Source: CAZZKF01 sp964654995 (lineage in GTDB: Bacteria; Pseudomonadota; Alphaproteobacteria; CAZZKF01). From it: 61,245 bases of DNA. A program made the position numbers and the translations under genes. Shown piece after piece: positions 40,993 through 48,997 of this stretch. Position 1 is the stretch's first letter; every line of letters begins with the position of its first letter. The notes beneath the pieces were generated by a model, which saw nothing but the letters and a program-made list of their open reading frames with translations, ran no database searches and was not told the DNA's origin. The stretch lies in NCBI GenBank assembly GCA_964654995.1, contig CAZZKF010000007.1, positions 1 to 61,245 of the forward strand, read 5' to 3'.

Positions 40993-41654
40993 GCGGGGGC
41001 ATGTTCATCCTGGGGCTGACCGGCTCGATCGGCATGGGCAAGACCGAGGCCGCCAAGGTGTTTCGCCGGCTCGGCGTGCCGGTCTATGATTCGGATGCCG
41101 AGGTCCACCGCCTGTTCGAGCCCGGCGGCGCCGCGGTCGAGGCGATTGCCCGGGCCTTTCCCGGCACCGTGAAGGACGGCCGCGTCGATCGCGACGCGCT
41201 GGCGGCGCGGGTGCTCGGCGAGCCGGCTGCCCTCGCCCGGCTTGAGCAGATCGTGCACCCCTTGGTGCGTGCCGGCCAGATCGCCTTTCTCAAACGTGCA
41301 GCCAGGCGCCGCGCGCCACTGGTGGTGCTCGACATCCCGCTGCTGTTCGAGACCGGCGGCGAGGCCGCCTGCGATGCCGTCGCCGTGGTCAGCGCGCCGG
41401 CGTTCGTTCAGCGCCACCGGGTGCTGGCGCGGCCCGGCATGAGCCTGGACAAGCTCGATCAGGTGCTGGCCCGGCAGATGCCGGATGCGCAAAAGCGCCA
41501 GCGTGCCGATTTCATCATCGAAACCGGCCTCGGCAAGGCGCATTCCCTTCGCCGCATCCGCCGCATCGTCGATATACTGAAAAACCGGAAGGGCCATGTC
41601 TGGCCGGACAACGCCGCCCGGCTGATCCGCCGGGCCAACCGCCCGAGGAGCTGA
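40989..41654 (+). CDS. coaE: Dephospho-CoA kinase
   Basis: A 221-residue kinase for the last step of coenzyme A synthesis. P-loop ILGLTGSIGMGKTEAAKVFR at about 7-26, then VPVYDSDAEVHRLFEPGG with the catalytic Asp. VVLDIPLLFETGGEAACDAV is the family middle. The ATG overlaps the aroE stop by four bases and its stop shares a base with the dnaQ start. About 20 extra C-terminal basic residues (RRANRPRS end) are not unusual. Confidence 0.95.
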   Translation: MSGGMFILGLTGSIGMGKTEAAKVFRRLGVPVYDSDAEVHRLFEPGGAAVEAIARAFPGTVKDGRVDRDALAARVLGEPAALARLEQIVHPLVRAGQIAFLKRAARRRAPLVVLDIPLLFETGGEAACDAVAVVSAPAFVQRHRVLARPGMSLDKLDQVLARQMPDAQKRQRADFIIETGLGKAHSLRRIRRIVDILKNRKGHVWPDNAARLIRRANRPRS

Positions 41655-42316
41655 TGCGCGCCATTGTTCTCGATACCGAAACCACCGGCCTCGACCCGGC
41701 CGACGGCCACCGCATTGTCGAGGTCGCCTGCCTTGAGCTCGACAATCATCTCCCCACCGGAGAGACCTTTCACAGCTATGTCAATCCCCAGCGCGACGTG
41801 CCGGAAGAGGCGCAGCGCATCCACGGGCTGAGCGAGGAGTTCTTGCGCCAGCACCCGGCGTTTGCGGAAATCGCCGGCGCGTTTCTGGAGTTTCTCGGTG
41901 ACTCGCCGCTGGTCATCCACAACGCCGCCTTCGATCTCAAGTTCCTGAATGCCGAGCTCGCCTGGGCCGGCCTCGATCCGCTGGCGTCCGAGCGGGCCAT
42001 CGACACGCTCGAGCTGGCGCGGCGCAAGTTTCCCGGCGCCCAGAACAATCTCGATGCCCTGTGCCGGCGCTTCGGCATCGACAATTCGGCCCGCACCCGC
42101 CACGGCGCGCTTTTGGATGCCGAGCTGCTGGCCGAGGTCTATCTCGAGCTGATCGGCGGGCGCCAGCCGAACCTCGAACTGGCCCATGCCCGGCAAGGCA
42201 CGCAGCGCGAGGCGACCCGCGCCCGGCCGGCGCGCCCGCATGCCCCGGGCGAAGCGGAACTGGCGGCCCATGCCGCCTTCATCGCCACCCTCAAGGACCC
42301 GATCTGGGCGCGGTGA
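41654..42316 (+). CDS. dnaQ: DNA polymerase III epsilon subunit (3'-5' exonuclease)
   Basis: A 220-residue proofreading exonuclease. Exo I is IVLDTETTGLDPADGHRIVE (Asp, Glu), exo II lies in PLVIHNAAFDLKFLNAELAW, and exo III is RTRHGALLDAELLAEVYLEL with the His-Asp. The clamp-binding and polymerase-binding tail ends SFIATLKDPIWAR-like. The start shares one base with the coaE stop. A toxin-antitoxin module follows on the other strand. Confidence 0.96.
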   Translation: MRAIVLDTETTGLDPADGHRIVEVACLELDNHLPTGETFHSYVNPQRDVPEEAQRIHGLSEEFLRQHPAFAEIAGAFLEFLGDSPLVIHNAAFDLKFLNAELAWAGLDPLASERAIDTLELARRKFPGAQNNLDALCRRFGIDNSARTRHGALLDAELLAEVYLELIGGRQPNLELAHARQGTQREATRARPARPHAPGEAELAAHAAFIATLKDPIWAR

Positions 42317-42351
42317 AGGCAACTCATCGTCGCCTGCGCTTCGGGCGAACC

Positions 42352-42669
42352 TCAGGCAATCGCATCCAGGCCCTTCTTCTGAACCAGCGTCAGGAGCTTG
42401 AGAGAGGCGCCGGACGGGTGCTTCTCGCCGCGCTCCCACTGGCTGATCAGGCCGGTCGAAACATTGAGGTGCAGGGCCAGCACCGCCTGACTGACCCGCT
42501 CGCGCTGGCGCAACGCGCGAATGTCTTCCGGTCTCATGGGCCGTACCGGGGTCAGGCAGAGCTTGTCGAACCGGCGCAGGGTACGCTTGTCGATCAGGCC
42601 CGCGTCGTGCAGATCCGATGCCGTCTCATGAATGGCGCCCAGCGCGTCACTCCGATAGGTCTTGCTCAT
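42352..42669 (-). CDS. HigA/XRE-type antitoxin
   Basis: A 105-residue DNA-binding protein. The first half is mixed, ending LCLTPVRPMRPEDIRALRQR; the second half is a Cro/C1-type HTH: VSQAVLALHLNVSTGLISQWERGEKHPSG cut into VSQAVLALHLN and STGLISQWERGEKHPSG. Its start overlaps the toxin stop by 23 bases. It is predicted to neutralise the toxin and repress the operon at the two palindromes at 43071 and 43101. The order, toxin before antitoxin, is that of higBA. Confidence 0.88.
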   Translation of the reverse strand: MSKTYRSDALGAIHETASDLHDAGLIDKRTLRRFDKLCLTPVRPMRPEDIRALRQRERVSQAVLALHLNVSTGLISQWERGEKHPSGASLKLLTLVQKKGLDAIA

Positions 42670-43036
42670 CGCATATCACCTCGACGATCGCTCGACTTTC
42701 CAGTGCCTTGGCGAGGGCGGGCTCATCAAAGGCCAGCATCACACTGGCCAGCTCTCTGAAACCCCTTAACTCGTCCTTGCGTATGTTGCCGCGGGCACTC
42801 TTCGGAAAACCGTAAACGAAGAACGCCTTTTCGCCAGAGCGGAACAGCGCGATCGATCTGAACCCACCGGACTTGCCCTCATGCAGGCGGGCAATTCGCT
42901 GTTTGATCACGCCGCCTCCGAGATCGGCATCGATCAGCCCCTTCTCGGCATTGGCAACGGCCTCGCACAAGGCTGCGTCGCCGATCCCCTGTTTGCGGGC
43001 GAAGCGCACAAACCATCTGGTCTTGAAAACCCGCAA
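42647..43036 (-). CDS. RelE/HigB-type toxin
   Basis: A 129-residue toxin of the RelE/ParE superfamily, the branch with RVFKTRWFVRFARKQGI at the start, then DADLGGGVIKQRIARLHEGK and FRSIALFRSGEKAFFVYGFP. Such toxins cleave ribosome-bound mRNA. The start is taken as TTG 43036, giving the standard (M)RVFKTR start and a short leader; the promoter and operator lie just upstream. An apparent TTG at 43096 is in the promoter and is rejected. The final part KALESRAIVEVICDEQDLSE is usual for the branch. Confidence 0.85.
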   Translation of the reverse strand: MRVFKTRWFVRFARKQGIGDAALCEAVANAEKGLIDADLGGGVIKQRIARLHEGKSGGFRSIALFRSGEKAFFVYGFPKSARGNIRKDELRGFRELASVMLAFDEPALAKALESRAIVEVICDEQDLSE

Positions 43037-43067
43037 ATCCTGGCTTTCCCGGCGTTGGGGCGACCTG

Positions 43068-43096
43068 TATATAGCACTTAGTGCTATGGTTTTCAA
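43068..43096 (-). promoter_or_regulatory. Toxin-antitoxin promoter
   Basis: On the minus strand TTGAAA (43096-43091), a 17-base spacer, then TATATA (43073-43068). Predicted transcription start near 43061, about 25 bases before the toxin TTG. Confidence 0.7.
43071..43087. promoter_or_regulatory. Operator 1 of the toxin-antitoxin module
   Basis: ATAGCACT-T-AGTGCTAT, a perfect palindrome over the -10 element and spacer. Confidence 0.7.
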
Positions 43097-43100
43097 GAAA

Positions 43101-43125
43101 AATCATAACACCAAGTGTTATGATT
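43101..43125. promoter_or_regulatory. Operator 2 of the toxin-antitoxin module
   Basis: Arms AATCATAACAC and GTGTTATGATT around CAA, upstream of the -35. It shares ATARCAC-N3-GTGYTAT with operator 1; the centres are 34 bp apart. Confidence 0.7.
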
Positions 43126-43299
43126 CTGCGATCTGGACAGGCAGAACGTCCTTGCGCGGCATTTGGTGTCACGCCCGCAACCACGCGGGACGATCGGCTG
43201 CCACCTGACGTTATTCGTGCTCGTGAGAGCTTTTCCTGATGGCCAGCCACACTGGATTTTACGGAAAGTGGAACTCAGCGGGCGTCAGCCCACAGATGC

Positions 43300-43818
43300 T
43301 CAGTCCGAGGGCTGCGCCGCTTCCTGCTGCCTGGCCTCGAGGTGCTTCTGATAAAGCAGGCCGAAGTCGATCGGCTCCAGGAGCAGCGGCGGAAAACCGC
43401 CGTCGCGGGTCGCGTCCGCCACCACCCGGCGGGCAAAGGGGAACAGGATGCGCGGGCATTCGATCAGCAGGAACTGCTCGAGGTGCTCGTCCGGCAGGTT
43501 CTTGACCGCAAACAGCCCGGCATAGACGAGCTCGATCAGGAAGGTGTTGACCTCGCCGCTTTGCGCCTTGGCGGTGATGTTGAGCGCCACTTCATAGGCC
43601 TCGTCGCCGACGCGCGCGGCATTGACGTTGATCGAAATGTCGATCTTTGGCTGTTCCTGTCCGACCTGCTGAAGGCTGCGTGCCCCTTGCGGGTTCTCGA
43701 ACGACAGATCCTTGACGTACTGGGCGATGATGCCGGCCTGCGCGCCGTCTTCCGTCGAGCCGTTGCCGCTGGTGCCGGTCCCTGCCGGAGGGGTTTGCTG
43801 ATCGTCCGCCATGGCCAT
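43300..43818 (-). CDS. secB: Protein-export chaperone SecB
   Basis: A 172-residue chaperone (tetramer in the family) that keeps precursors unfolded and hands them to SecA. The start MAMADDQQTPPAGTG is a linker; the core begins IIAQYVKDLSFENPQGARSL, then IDISINVNAARVGDEAYEVA and ALNITAKAQSGEVNTFLIEL. The late FPFARRVVADATRDGGFPPL and LLEPIDFGLLYQKHLEARQQ are family-typical. ATG 43818 is chosen with AGGG just upstream; ATG 43812 is equally possible. Confidence 0.95.
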   Translation of the reverse strand: MAMADDQQTPPAGTGTSGNGSTEDGAQAGIIAQYVKDLSFENPQGARSLQQVGQEQPKIDISINVNAARVGDEAYEVALNITAKAQSGEVNTFLIELVYAGLFAVKNLPDEHLEQFLLIECPRILFPFARRVVADATRDGGFPPLLLEPIDFGLLYQKHLEARQQEAAQPSD

Positions 43819-43882
43819 GATCCCTGTTTGATGAGCCGGGCTGTGGCTACCATGGATGCCCGGCACTGACAAGGGCAAAACC

Positions 43883-43902
43883 GCGGGGTCCGCGGACCCC
43901 GC
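43883..43902 (-). terminator. Perfect palindrome, possible terminator after fxsA
   Basis: A 20-bp perfect palindrome with arms GCGGGGTCCG/CGGACCCCGC, 13 bases beyond the fxsA stop. On the minus strand it is followed by GGTTTTG, so a Rho-independent terminator is possible though the T-run is short. Confidence 0.45.
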
Positions 43903-43915
43903 GCCGCTTGCGCCG

Positions 43916-44374
43916 TCAGCCTACGGGTGGCGGCGGCCTCAGGTCATCGTCGTCCTCGTCCTTGATCTCGTAATAGTCGGCCTCGATGACCACCCCGGGC
44001 CGGCGCCGCGGGGCGCGGGGAATCAGCAGCCGGCGCAACAGGCCGCGGCCGATCCAGCGCCGCAGCGGCGGAATGAACAGCAGCAGGCCGAAGGCGTCGG
44101 TGAGAAACCCCGGCGTCAGCAGCACCAGGCCGGCGAGCAGCAGGCACAGGCCGTCGAACACCTCGGCCACCGGCATCTCGCCGCGGTTGAGGCTGGCCTG
44201 CGCCCGGCGCCAGACCGAAAGGCCCTGAACGCGCAGCAGAATGCCGCCGGCAATGGCGGTGGCGATGATGATCAGAATCGTCGGCACTGCGCCGATCACC
44301 CCGCCGACCTTGATGAACAGCATGATCTCGATCAGCGGAACGGTGAGAAACAAAACGATGAGAACGATGGCCAT
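43916..44374 (-). CDS. fxsA: FxsA-family membrane protein
   Basis: A 152-residue inner-membrane protein with about three helices: IVLIVLFLTVPLIEIMLFI, AVPTILIIIATAIAGGILL and LCLLLAGLVLLTPGFLTDAF. The PGFLTDAFGLLLFIPPLR motif is the family hallmark. In E. coli FxsA lessens phage F exclusion; its usual role is unknown. The C-terminal tail is basic then acidic (KDEDDDDLRPPPPVG). It lies upstream of secB on the same strand. Confidence 0.9.
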   Translation of the reverse strand: MAIVLIVLFLTVPLIEIMLFIKVGGVIGAVPTILIIIATAIAGGILLRVQGLSVWRRAQASLNRGEMPVAEVFDGLCLLLAGLVLLTPGFLTDAFGLLLFIPPLRRWIGRGLLRRLLIPRAPRRRPGVVIEADYYEIKDEDDDDLRPPPPVG

Positions 44375-44495
44375 GCTTGTCCTTTGCTGACAGACCCATT
44401 ATCTATTCAACATTACACCCCCTGGGCGCAAGGGCGGGAGGACAACGGCCGCCGGACGCCGGACGAAAGGCGTGGCGGCGTCGGCGATCACACTC

Positions 44496-45179
44496 ATGGA
44501 CAGCGGTTTCCCCTTTCTCGATATCATATTTCTGGCCATGGTGGCCGGCTTTCTCGCACTGCGCCTGCGCAGCGTGCTCGGTCGGCGCACCGGCGATGAG
44601 TCGGGTCCAGCCGATCCGCTGCACCCTGGCGGTGAGGAACCGGGGCCGGAACAGGCGCTGACCGGACGCGACCGGGACGCCCGGCCCGATCCCGCTCTCA
44701 GTCTCGACATTCCGCCGGGATCGCGGCTGGCACGCTCGCTCGCCCGCATTGGCGCGGTCGACCCCGGATTCGATGTCGAGGGCTTTCTCTCCGGCGCCCA
44801 GGCCGCCTACCGGATGATCATCGAGGCCTTTGCGAACGGCGATCGCGAGACCTTGCGGGAACTGCTCAACGATGATGTCTACGCCGAATTCGAGGCCGCG
44901 ATCGCGGCGCGCGAGGCCGCCGGCCAGACCATGGAAGGCCGGGTCGTGCACCTCGACCGGGCCGAAATCGACTCCGCCAGCCTCGAGGCCGGCGTCGCCG
45001 AGATCAGCGTGCGCTTCCAGGCCGATCTGCTCTCGGTGACCCGCGATGCGGAAGGCCGGGTGGTCGACGGCAATCCGTCGGACGCCGAGCCGGTCATCGA
45101 TGTCTGGACCTTTGCCCGCGAACCCGGCAGCGCGGATCCCAATTGGCGACTGGTGGCGACCCGCACAGAAAGCGGATGA
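44496..45179 (+). CDS. Tim44-like domain protein (TimA-type)
   Basis: A 227-residue protein with an N-terminal membrane anchor (FLDIIFLAMVAGFLALRLRS), an acidic/proline linker, and a Tim44-like C-terminal domain (about 80-225): FDVEGFLSGAQAAYRMIIEA, NDDVYAEFEAAIAAREAAGQ, and VIDVWTFAREPGSADPNWRL. Such proteins are bacterial relatives of mitochondrial Tim44; their role is not firmly known. ATG 44496 is chosen over GTG 44472. It overlaps mltA (ATGA). Confidence 0.9.
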   Translation: MDSGFPFLDIIFLAMVAGFLALRLRSVLGRRTGDESGPADPLHPGGEEPGPEQALTGRDRDARPDPALSLDIPPGSRLARSLARIGAVDPGFDVEGFLSGAQAAYRMIIEAFANGDRETLRELLNDDVYAEFEAAIAAREAAGQTMEGRVVHLDRAEIDSASLEAGVAEISVRFQADLLSVTRDAEGRVVDGNPSDAEPVIDVWTFAREPGSADPNWRLVATRTESG

Positions 45180-46357
45180 CCCGCGCCCGCGCGGTCGTCT
45201 GGCTCGGCCTCGCGGCCGTGGCCGCGGCCGGCGTTGTCTGGCTGGCGCTGCGCCTGCTTCCCGTCGAAGCCTGGCGCCCCGGGCTCAAGCCGGTGGCCTG
45301 GGAGCAGCTTCCGGGCTGGCGCAACGACGATCATCGCGCTGCGCTCGCCGCCTTTGCCGGCTCCTGCGACCGCCTGCGGCCTGGCCGGATGCAGCCCGGG
45401 GCGACACCCGCAGACTGGGCGAAACCTTGCGAGATCGCCCGGGCGCTGGTCGCGACCGGGATCGACCGGGCCCGCGCCCGGCGGTTTTTCGAGACCCGGT
45501 TCCAGGCCTACCGGGTGCGCATCGGCTGGCGTTCACATGGCCGCGTCACCGGCTATTTCGAGCCCCGGCTGGTGGGCAGCCGGCTGCGCGGTGCGGGCTT
45601 TACGGTGCCGCTCTACCGCCGGCCCGATGATCTGGTGCGCGTCGATCTCGGCGCCTTTCGCGAACACCTTGCCGGCCTGCGCCTCGCCGGGCGGGTGGTC
45701 GACGGTGTCCTGCGGCCCTATCCGGCGCGCGCCGAAATCGACGCCGGGGCGCTCTCCGGGCGCGGGCTCGAGCTGGTCTGGCTGGCCGATCCGGTGGATG
45801 CTTTCTTTCTCCAGATCCAGGGCTCGGGACTGATCGAGCTGACCGAGGGCGGCTCCTTGCGGGTCGGCTATGCCGGCCACAACGGCCACGCCTACCGGGC
45901 GATCGGCCGGGTGCTGGTGAACATGGGCGAGCTGGCGCCGGATGCGGTCTCGATGCAGAGCATCGCCGCCTGGCTGCGCGCCCACCCGGAACGCGCCGCG
46001 GCGGTGATGGCCGAGAACCCGTCCTACATCTTCTTTCGCGAGGTCAACGGTCCCGGCCCGGTGGGGACGCTGGGCGTGGTGCTGACACCGGAGCGCTCGC
46101 TGGCCGTCGATGCCCGCTGGTGGACGCTCGGCGCGCCGGTGTGGCTGGATACCCGAGTGCCGGGCGCGGGCGACGAGGCCCCGCGCCGCTTTCGCCATCT
46201 GATGGTCGCCCAGGATACCGGCGGCGCGATCACCGGCGCCTTGCGCGGCGACGTGTTTTTCGGCACCGGCGCGGCGGCCGGCGATGTCGCCGGGCGGATG
46301 AACAGCCCCGGGCGCTTCTATCTGCTGTGGCCGCGCAGACGTGAGGCCGGGCGATGA
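45176..46357 (+). CDS. mltA: Membrane-bound lytic murein transglycosylase A (MltA)
   Basis: A 393-residue exported peptidoglycan-cleaving enzyme. A signal anchor (RAVVWLGLAAVAAAGVVWLA) comes first. The MltA domain has TGYFEPRLVGSRLRG, RAEIDAGALSGRGLELVWLA and FFLQIQGSG; the C-terminal 3D domain ends with the catalytic Asp motif AQDTGGAITGALRGDVFFGT, then PGRFYLLWPRR. No lipobox is visible. Its start overlaps the Tim44-like gene, and its stop overlaps smr. Confidence 0.94.
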   Translation: MTRARAVVWLGLAAVAAAGVVWLALRLLPVEAWRPGLKPVAWEQLPGWRNDDHRAALAAFAGSCDRLRPGRMQPGATPADWAKPCEIARALVATGIDRARARRFFETRFQAYRVRIGWRSHGRVTGYFEPRLVGSRLRGAGFTVPLYRRPDDLVRVDLGAFREHLAGLRLAGRVVDGVLRPYPARAEIDAGALSGRGLELVWLADPVDAFFLQIQGSGLIELTEGGSLRVGYAGHNGHAYRAIGRVLVNMGELAPDAVSMQSIAAWLRAHPERAAAVMAENPSYIFFREVNGPGPVGTLGVVLTPERSLAVDARWWTLGAPVWLDTRVPGAGDEAPRRFRHLMVAQDTGGAITGALRGDVFFGTGAAAGDVAGRMNSPGRFYLLWPRRREAGR

Positions 46358-46965
46358 CCCGCAAGCGTCGCGACCAGGGGGCGCTGATGCCGGCCGATGC
46401 CGATCTCTGGCATCAGGTGACCCGCAGCATCCGCCCCTTGCGCCGCAGCGGACCGGCGGCCACGCCGCCGCCAATGCCGGACAGGCGCCCTGCCGACCCG
46501 CCAGCCAGCCGCGCACCCCGGCCGCCGACCGCCACCGCCGACAGCGGGCCGCCGGCAGCGCCGCCGGCCGGGCTCGATCGCGGTCTTGCGCGGCGTCTGC
46601 GGCGCGGTGAGATCACCATCGAGGCGCGGATCGATCTCCATGGCCTCACCCGTGACGAGGCCCATGCGGCGCTCAATCGCTTTCTCGCCCGCAGTCGGCG
46701 CGCGGGCCGGCGCTGTGTGCTGGTGATCACCGGCAAGGGCGGCCGGCGCGCAGGCTCGGGCGACGATGCCCCGTTCATGCAGCGCGACGGCCCCGGGGTG
46801 CTGCGCAGCCTGGTGCCCGACTGGCTGGAGACGGGTGAGAATCGTGCCCGGGTGCTGGCCTATCGCACGGCCCGGCCCGGCGATGGCGGCGACGGTGCCT
46901 TTTATGTGCTGCTGCGCCGACGCCGGCCGCGCCGGGCACCCAAACCCGGCCCGTCTAGAGGATGA
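46354..46965 (+). CDS. Smr-domain protein
   Basis: A 203-residue protein. A low-complexity Pro/Ala/Arg-rich first 85 residues is followed by the Smr domain (about 90-190): IEARIDLHGLTRDEAHAALN with the DLHG motif and VLVITGKGGRRAGSG; the late GAFYVLLRRRRP is family-like. Smr domains cleave DNA or RNA. The start overlaps mltA by four bases; the 3' end overlaps the hslU end by 11 bases on the other strand. The tim44-mltA-smr order is common in alphaproteobacteria. Confidence 0.9.
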   Translation: MTRKRRDQGALMPADADLWHQVTRSIRPLRRSGPAATPPPMPDRRPADPPASRAPRPPTATADSGPPAAPPAGLDRGLARRLRRGEITIEARIDLHGLTRDEAHAALNRFLARSRRAGRRCVLVITGKGGRRAGSGDDAPFMQRDGPGVLRSLVPDWLETGENRARVLAYRTARPGDGGDGAFYVLLRRRRPRRAPKPGPSRG

Positions 46966-48262
46966 ACTTGGAAAGATCGGTGTCGGCGGCGAGGTCGCCG
47001 ATATGGGCGCGCACGTAATCGGCGTCGACGACGACGGTTTCGCCGGAGCGGTCCGAGGCTTCGAAACTGATGTCCGAGAGCACCTGCTCCATCACCGTGT
47101 GCAGGCGCCGCGCCCCGATGTTCTCGACCGTGGCATTGACGTCGGCGGCGATGCGGGCGATCTCGTCGATGCCGTCGTCGGTGAACTCGAGGGTCACCTC
47201 TTCGGTCGCCATCAGCGCCACATACTGGCGGATCAGGCTGTTCTCCGGCTCGGTGAGGATGCGCCGGAAGTCGCCCTTGTCGAGGGCCCGCAAATTCACC
47301 CGGATCGGCAGCCGGCCCTGCAGCTCGGGCAGCAGGTCGGCGGGCTTGGCGAGGCTGAAGGCGCCCGAGGCGATGAACAGGATGTGGTCGGTCTTGACCA
47401 CCCCGTATTTGGTCGACACCGCGGTGCCCTCGATCAGCGGCAGCAGGTCGCGCTGGACGCCTTCGCGGCTGACATCGCCGCCGAGGCGTTCGGCCCGGGC
47501 GCAGATCTTGTCGATCTCGTCGAGAAAGACGATGCCGTTCTGCTCGACCGCCGAGAGCGCTTCCGAGACGATCGCATCCTCGTCCAAGAGCTTGTCGCTT
47601 TCCTCGGCCAGCAGCACGTCGTGGGCCTCGGCCACGGTCATGCGCTTGGGCCGGGTGCGCTGGCCGAAGGCCTTGCCGAGCACCTCGTTGAGATTGATCA
47701 TGCCCATCGACGCGCCGGGCATGCCGGGGATCTCGAAGGTGGGGAGCGCGCCCGCGGACTCAGTGACCTCGAGCTCGATCTCGCGATCGCCGAGCTCGCC
47801 GTTGCGCAGCATGCGGCGGAACTTGGCGCGGGTCTCGTCGCTGGCCTGGGCGCCGACCAGCGCGTCGAGCACCCGGTTCTCGGCATTGATCTCGGCCTTG
47901 GCGGTGACCTCGCGGCGCTTGCGCTCGCGCACCATCAGCATCGCCGTCTCGGTGAGATCGCGGATGATCTGGTCGACGTCGCGCCCGACATAGCCGACTT
48001 CGGTGAACTTGGTCGCCTCGACCTTGATGAACGGGGCCTGGGCGAGCTTGGCGAGGCGGCGCGAGATTTCGGTCTTGCCGACGCCGGTGGGGCCGATCAT
48101 CAGGATGTTCTTGGGCAGCACCTCGTCGCGCAGCTCGCCCTCGAGCTGCTGGCGGCGCCAGCGGTTGCGGAGCGCCACCGCCACCGCCCGCTTGGCGTCG
48201 CGCTGGCCGATGATGTAGCGGTCAAGCTCGGATACGATCTCACGCGGGGAAAACGACGTCAT
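46955..48262 (-). CDS. hslU: ATP-dependent protease ATPase subunit HslU (ClpY)
   Basis: A 435-residue AAA+ unfoldase that feeds HslV. It starts FSPREIVSELDRYIIGQRDA, Walker A MIGPTGVGKTEISRRLAKLA at about 56-75, Walker B GIVFLDEIDKICARAERLGG, and the I-domain between. The C-terminal pore and HslV-docking end AADTDLSKFIL is correct. The start shares one base with the hslV stop, so the two are one operon. Confidence 0.98.
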   Translation of the reverse strand: MTSFSPREIVSELDRYIIGQRDAKRAVAVALRNRWRRQQLEGELRDEVLPKNILMIGPTGVGKTEISRRLAKLAQAPFIKVEATKFTEVGYVGRDVDQIIRDLTETAMLMVRERKRREVTAKAEINAENRVLDALVGAQASDETRAKFRRMLRNGELGDREIELEVTESAGALPTFEIPGMPGASMGMINLNEVLGKAFGQRTRPKRMTVAEAHDVLLAEESDKLLDEDAIVSEALSAVEQNGIVFLDEIDKICARAERLGGDVSREGVQRDLLPLIEGTAVSTKYGVVKTDHILFIASGAFSLAKPADLLPELQGRLPIRVNLRALDKGDFRRILTEPENSLIRQYVALMATEEVTLEFTDDGIDEIARIAADVNATVENIGARRLHTVMEQVLSDISFEASDRSGETVVVDADYVRAHIGDLAADTDLSKFIL

Positions 48263-48807
48263 CAGTACTCCAGAACCTCCACGGTCAGCTGGTCGTTGGT
48301 GTAGATGCAGATATCGGCCGCGACCTTCAAAGCGCGCCGGGCGATCTCTTCGGCATCGAGATCAAGATCATAGAGCGAGCGGGCGGCGGCGAGCGCATAA
48401 TTGCCGCCCGAGCCCAGCCCGATCATGCCGTCGTCGGGCTCGAGCACGTCGCCATTGCCCGAGATCAGCAGGCTGGTCTGGGCGTCCGCCACCGCCATCA
48501 TCGCCTCCAGCCGGCGCAAATAGCGGTCGGTGCGCCAGTCCTTGGCAAGCTCGACGCAGGCGCGCGTCAACTGCCCGGTATGGCGCTCCAGCTTGGCCTC
48601 GAGCCGCTCGAACAGGGTAAAGGCATCGGCAGTGGCGCCGGCAAAGCCGGCGATGATCGAGCCGTCGCCGAGCCGGCGGACCTTGCGGGCATTGGCCTTG
48701 ATCACCGAATCCCCCATCGACACCTGGCCGTCGCCGGCGATCACCACCTTGGCGCCCTTGCGCACGCTCAGGATCGTCGTGCCGTGCCACACGGCTGTTT
48801 CACTCAT
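48262..48807 (-). CDS. hslV: ATP-dependent protease peptidase subunit HslV (ClpQ)
   Basis: A 181-residue proteasome-like peptidase. The propeptide MSETAVWHG leads to the exposed catalytic Thr in TTILSVRKGAKVVIAGDGQV; IIAGFAGATADAFTLFERLE and GLGSGGNYALAAARSLYDLD follow. Start ATG 48807 is fixed by this Thr. A heat-shock-type promoter candidate is at 48853-48880. Confidence 0.97.
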   Translation of the reverse strand: MSETAVWHGTTILSVRKGAKVVIAGDGQVSMGDSVIKANARKVRRLGDGSIIAGFAGATADAFTLFERLEAKLERHTGQLTRACVELAKDWRTDRYLRRLEAMMAVADAQTSLLISGNGDVLEPDDGMIGLGSGGNYALAAARSLYDLDLDAEEIARRALKVAADICIYTNDQLTVEVLEY

Positions 48808-48852
48808 TTGGAAAGTCCTGTTGGCGGTTGCTAAGGAAATGATTTTCCCACC

Positions 48853-48880
48853 ATGTGGCGACTGCACCGCCACAATCAAG
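48853..48880 (-). promoter_or_regulatory. Candidate RpoH (heat-shock) promoter of hslVU
   Basis: On the minus strand CTTGAT (48880-48875), a 16-base spacer, then CCACAT (48858-48853), close to the RpoH consensus CTTGAA / CCCCAT. The predicted start is about 40 bases before hslV. hslVU is commonly under RpoH control. Confidence 0.45.
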
Positions 48881-48902
48881 GTCTTGACGGCGCGAAATCT
48901 TC

Positions 48903-48926
48903 GCCCCGAAGGCTTTGCCTCGGGGC
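48903..48926. repeat. GC-rich hairpin between hslV and hisB
   Basis: GCCCCGAAGGC, loop TTT, GCCTCGGGGC, a strong stem with one bulged A. It lies about 70 bp upstream of hisB and 95 bp upstream of hslV. Confidence 0.4.
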
Positions 48927-48997
48927 TAGAACTGGCGAAGCCGCGGGCTTCCTGTTATATCCGTGGCGACAGCAAGCCTATAACCGGGACCGAACCC

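Noticed and set aside
43037..43096. Longer toxin start at TTG 43096
   Set aside because: It would place the promoter -10 and the operator inside the coding region; TTG 43036 gives the family's normal N-terminus.
43210..43299. Possible transposon end near secB
   Set aside because: The sequence GGATTTTACGGAAAGTGGAA looked familiar from mobile elements, but no repeat or transposase supports it.
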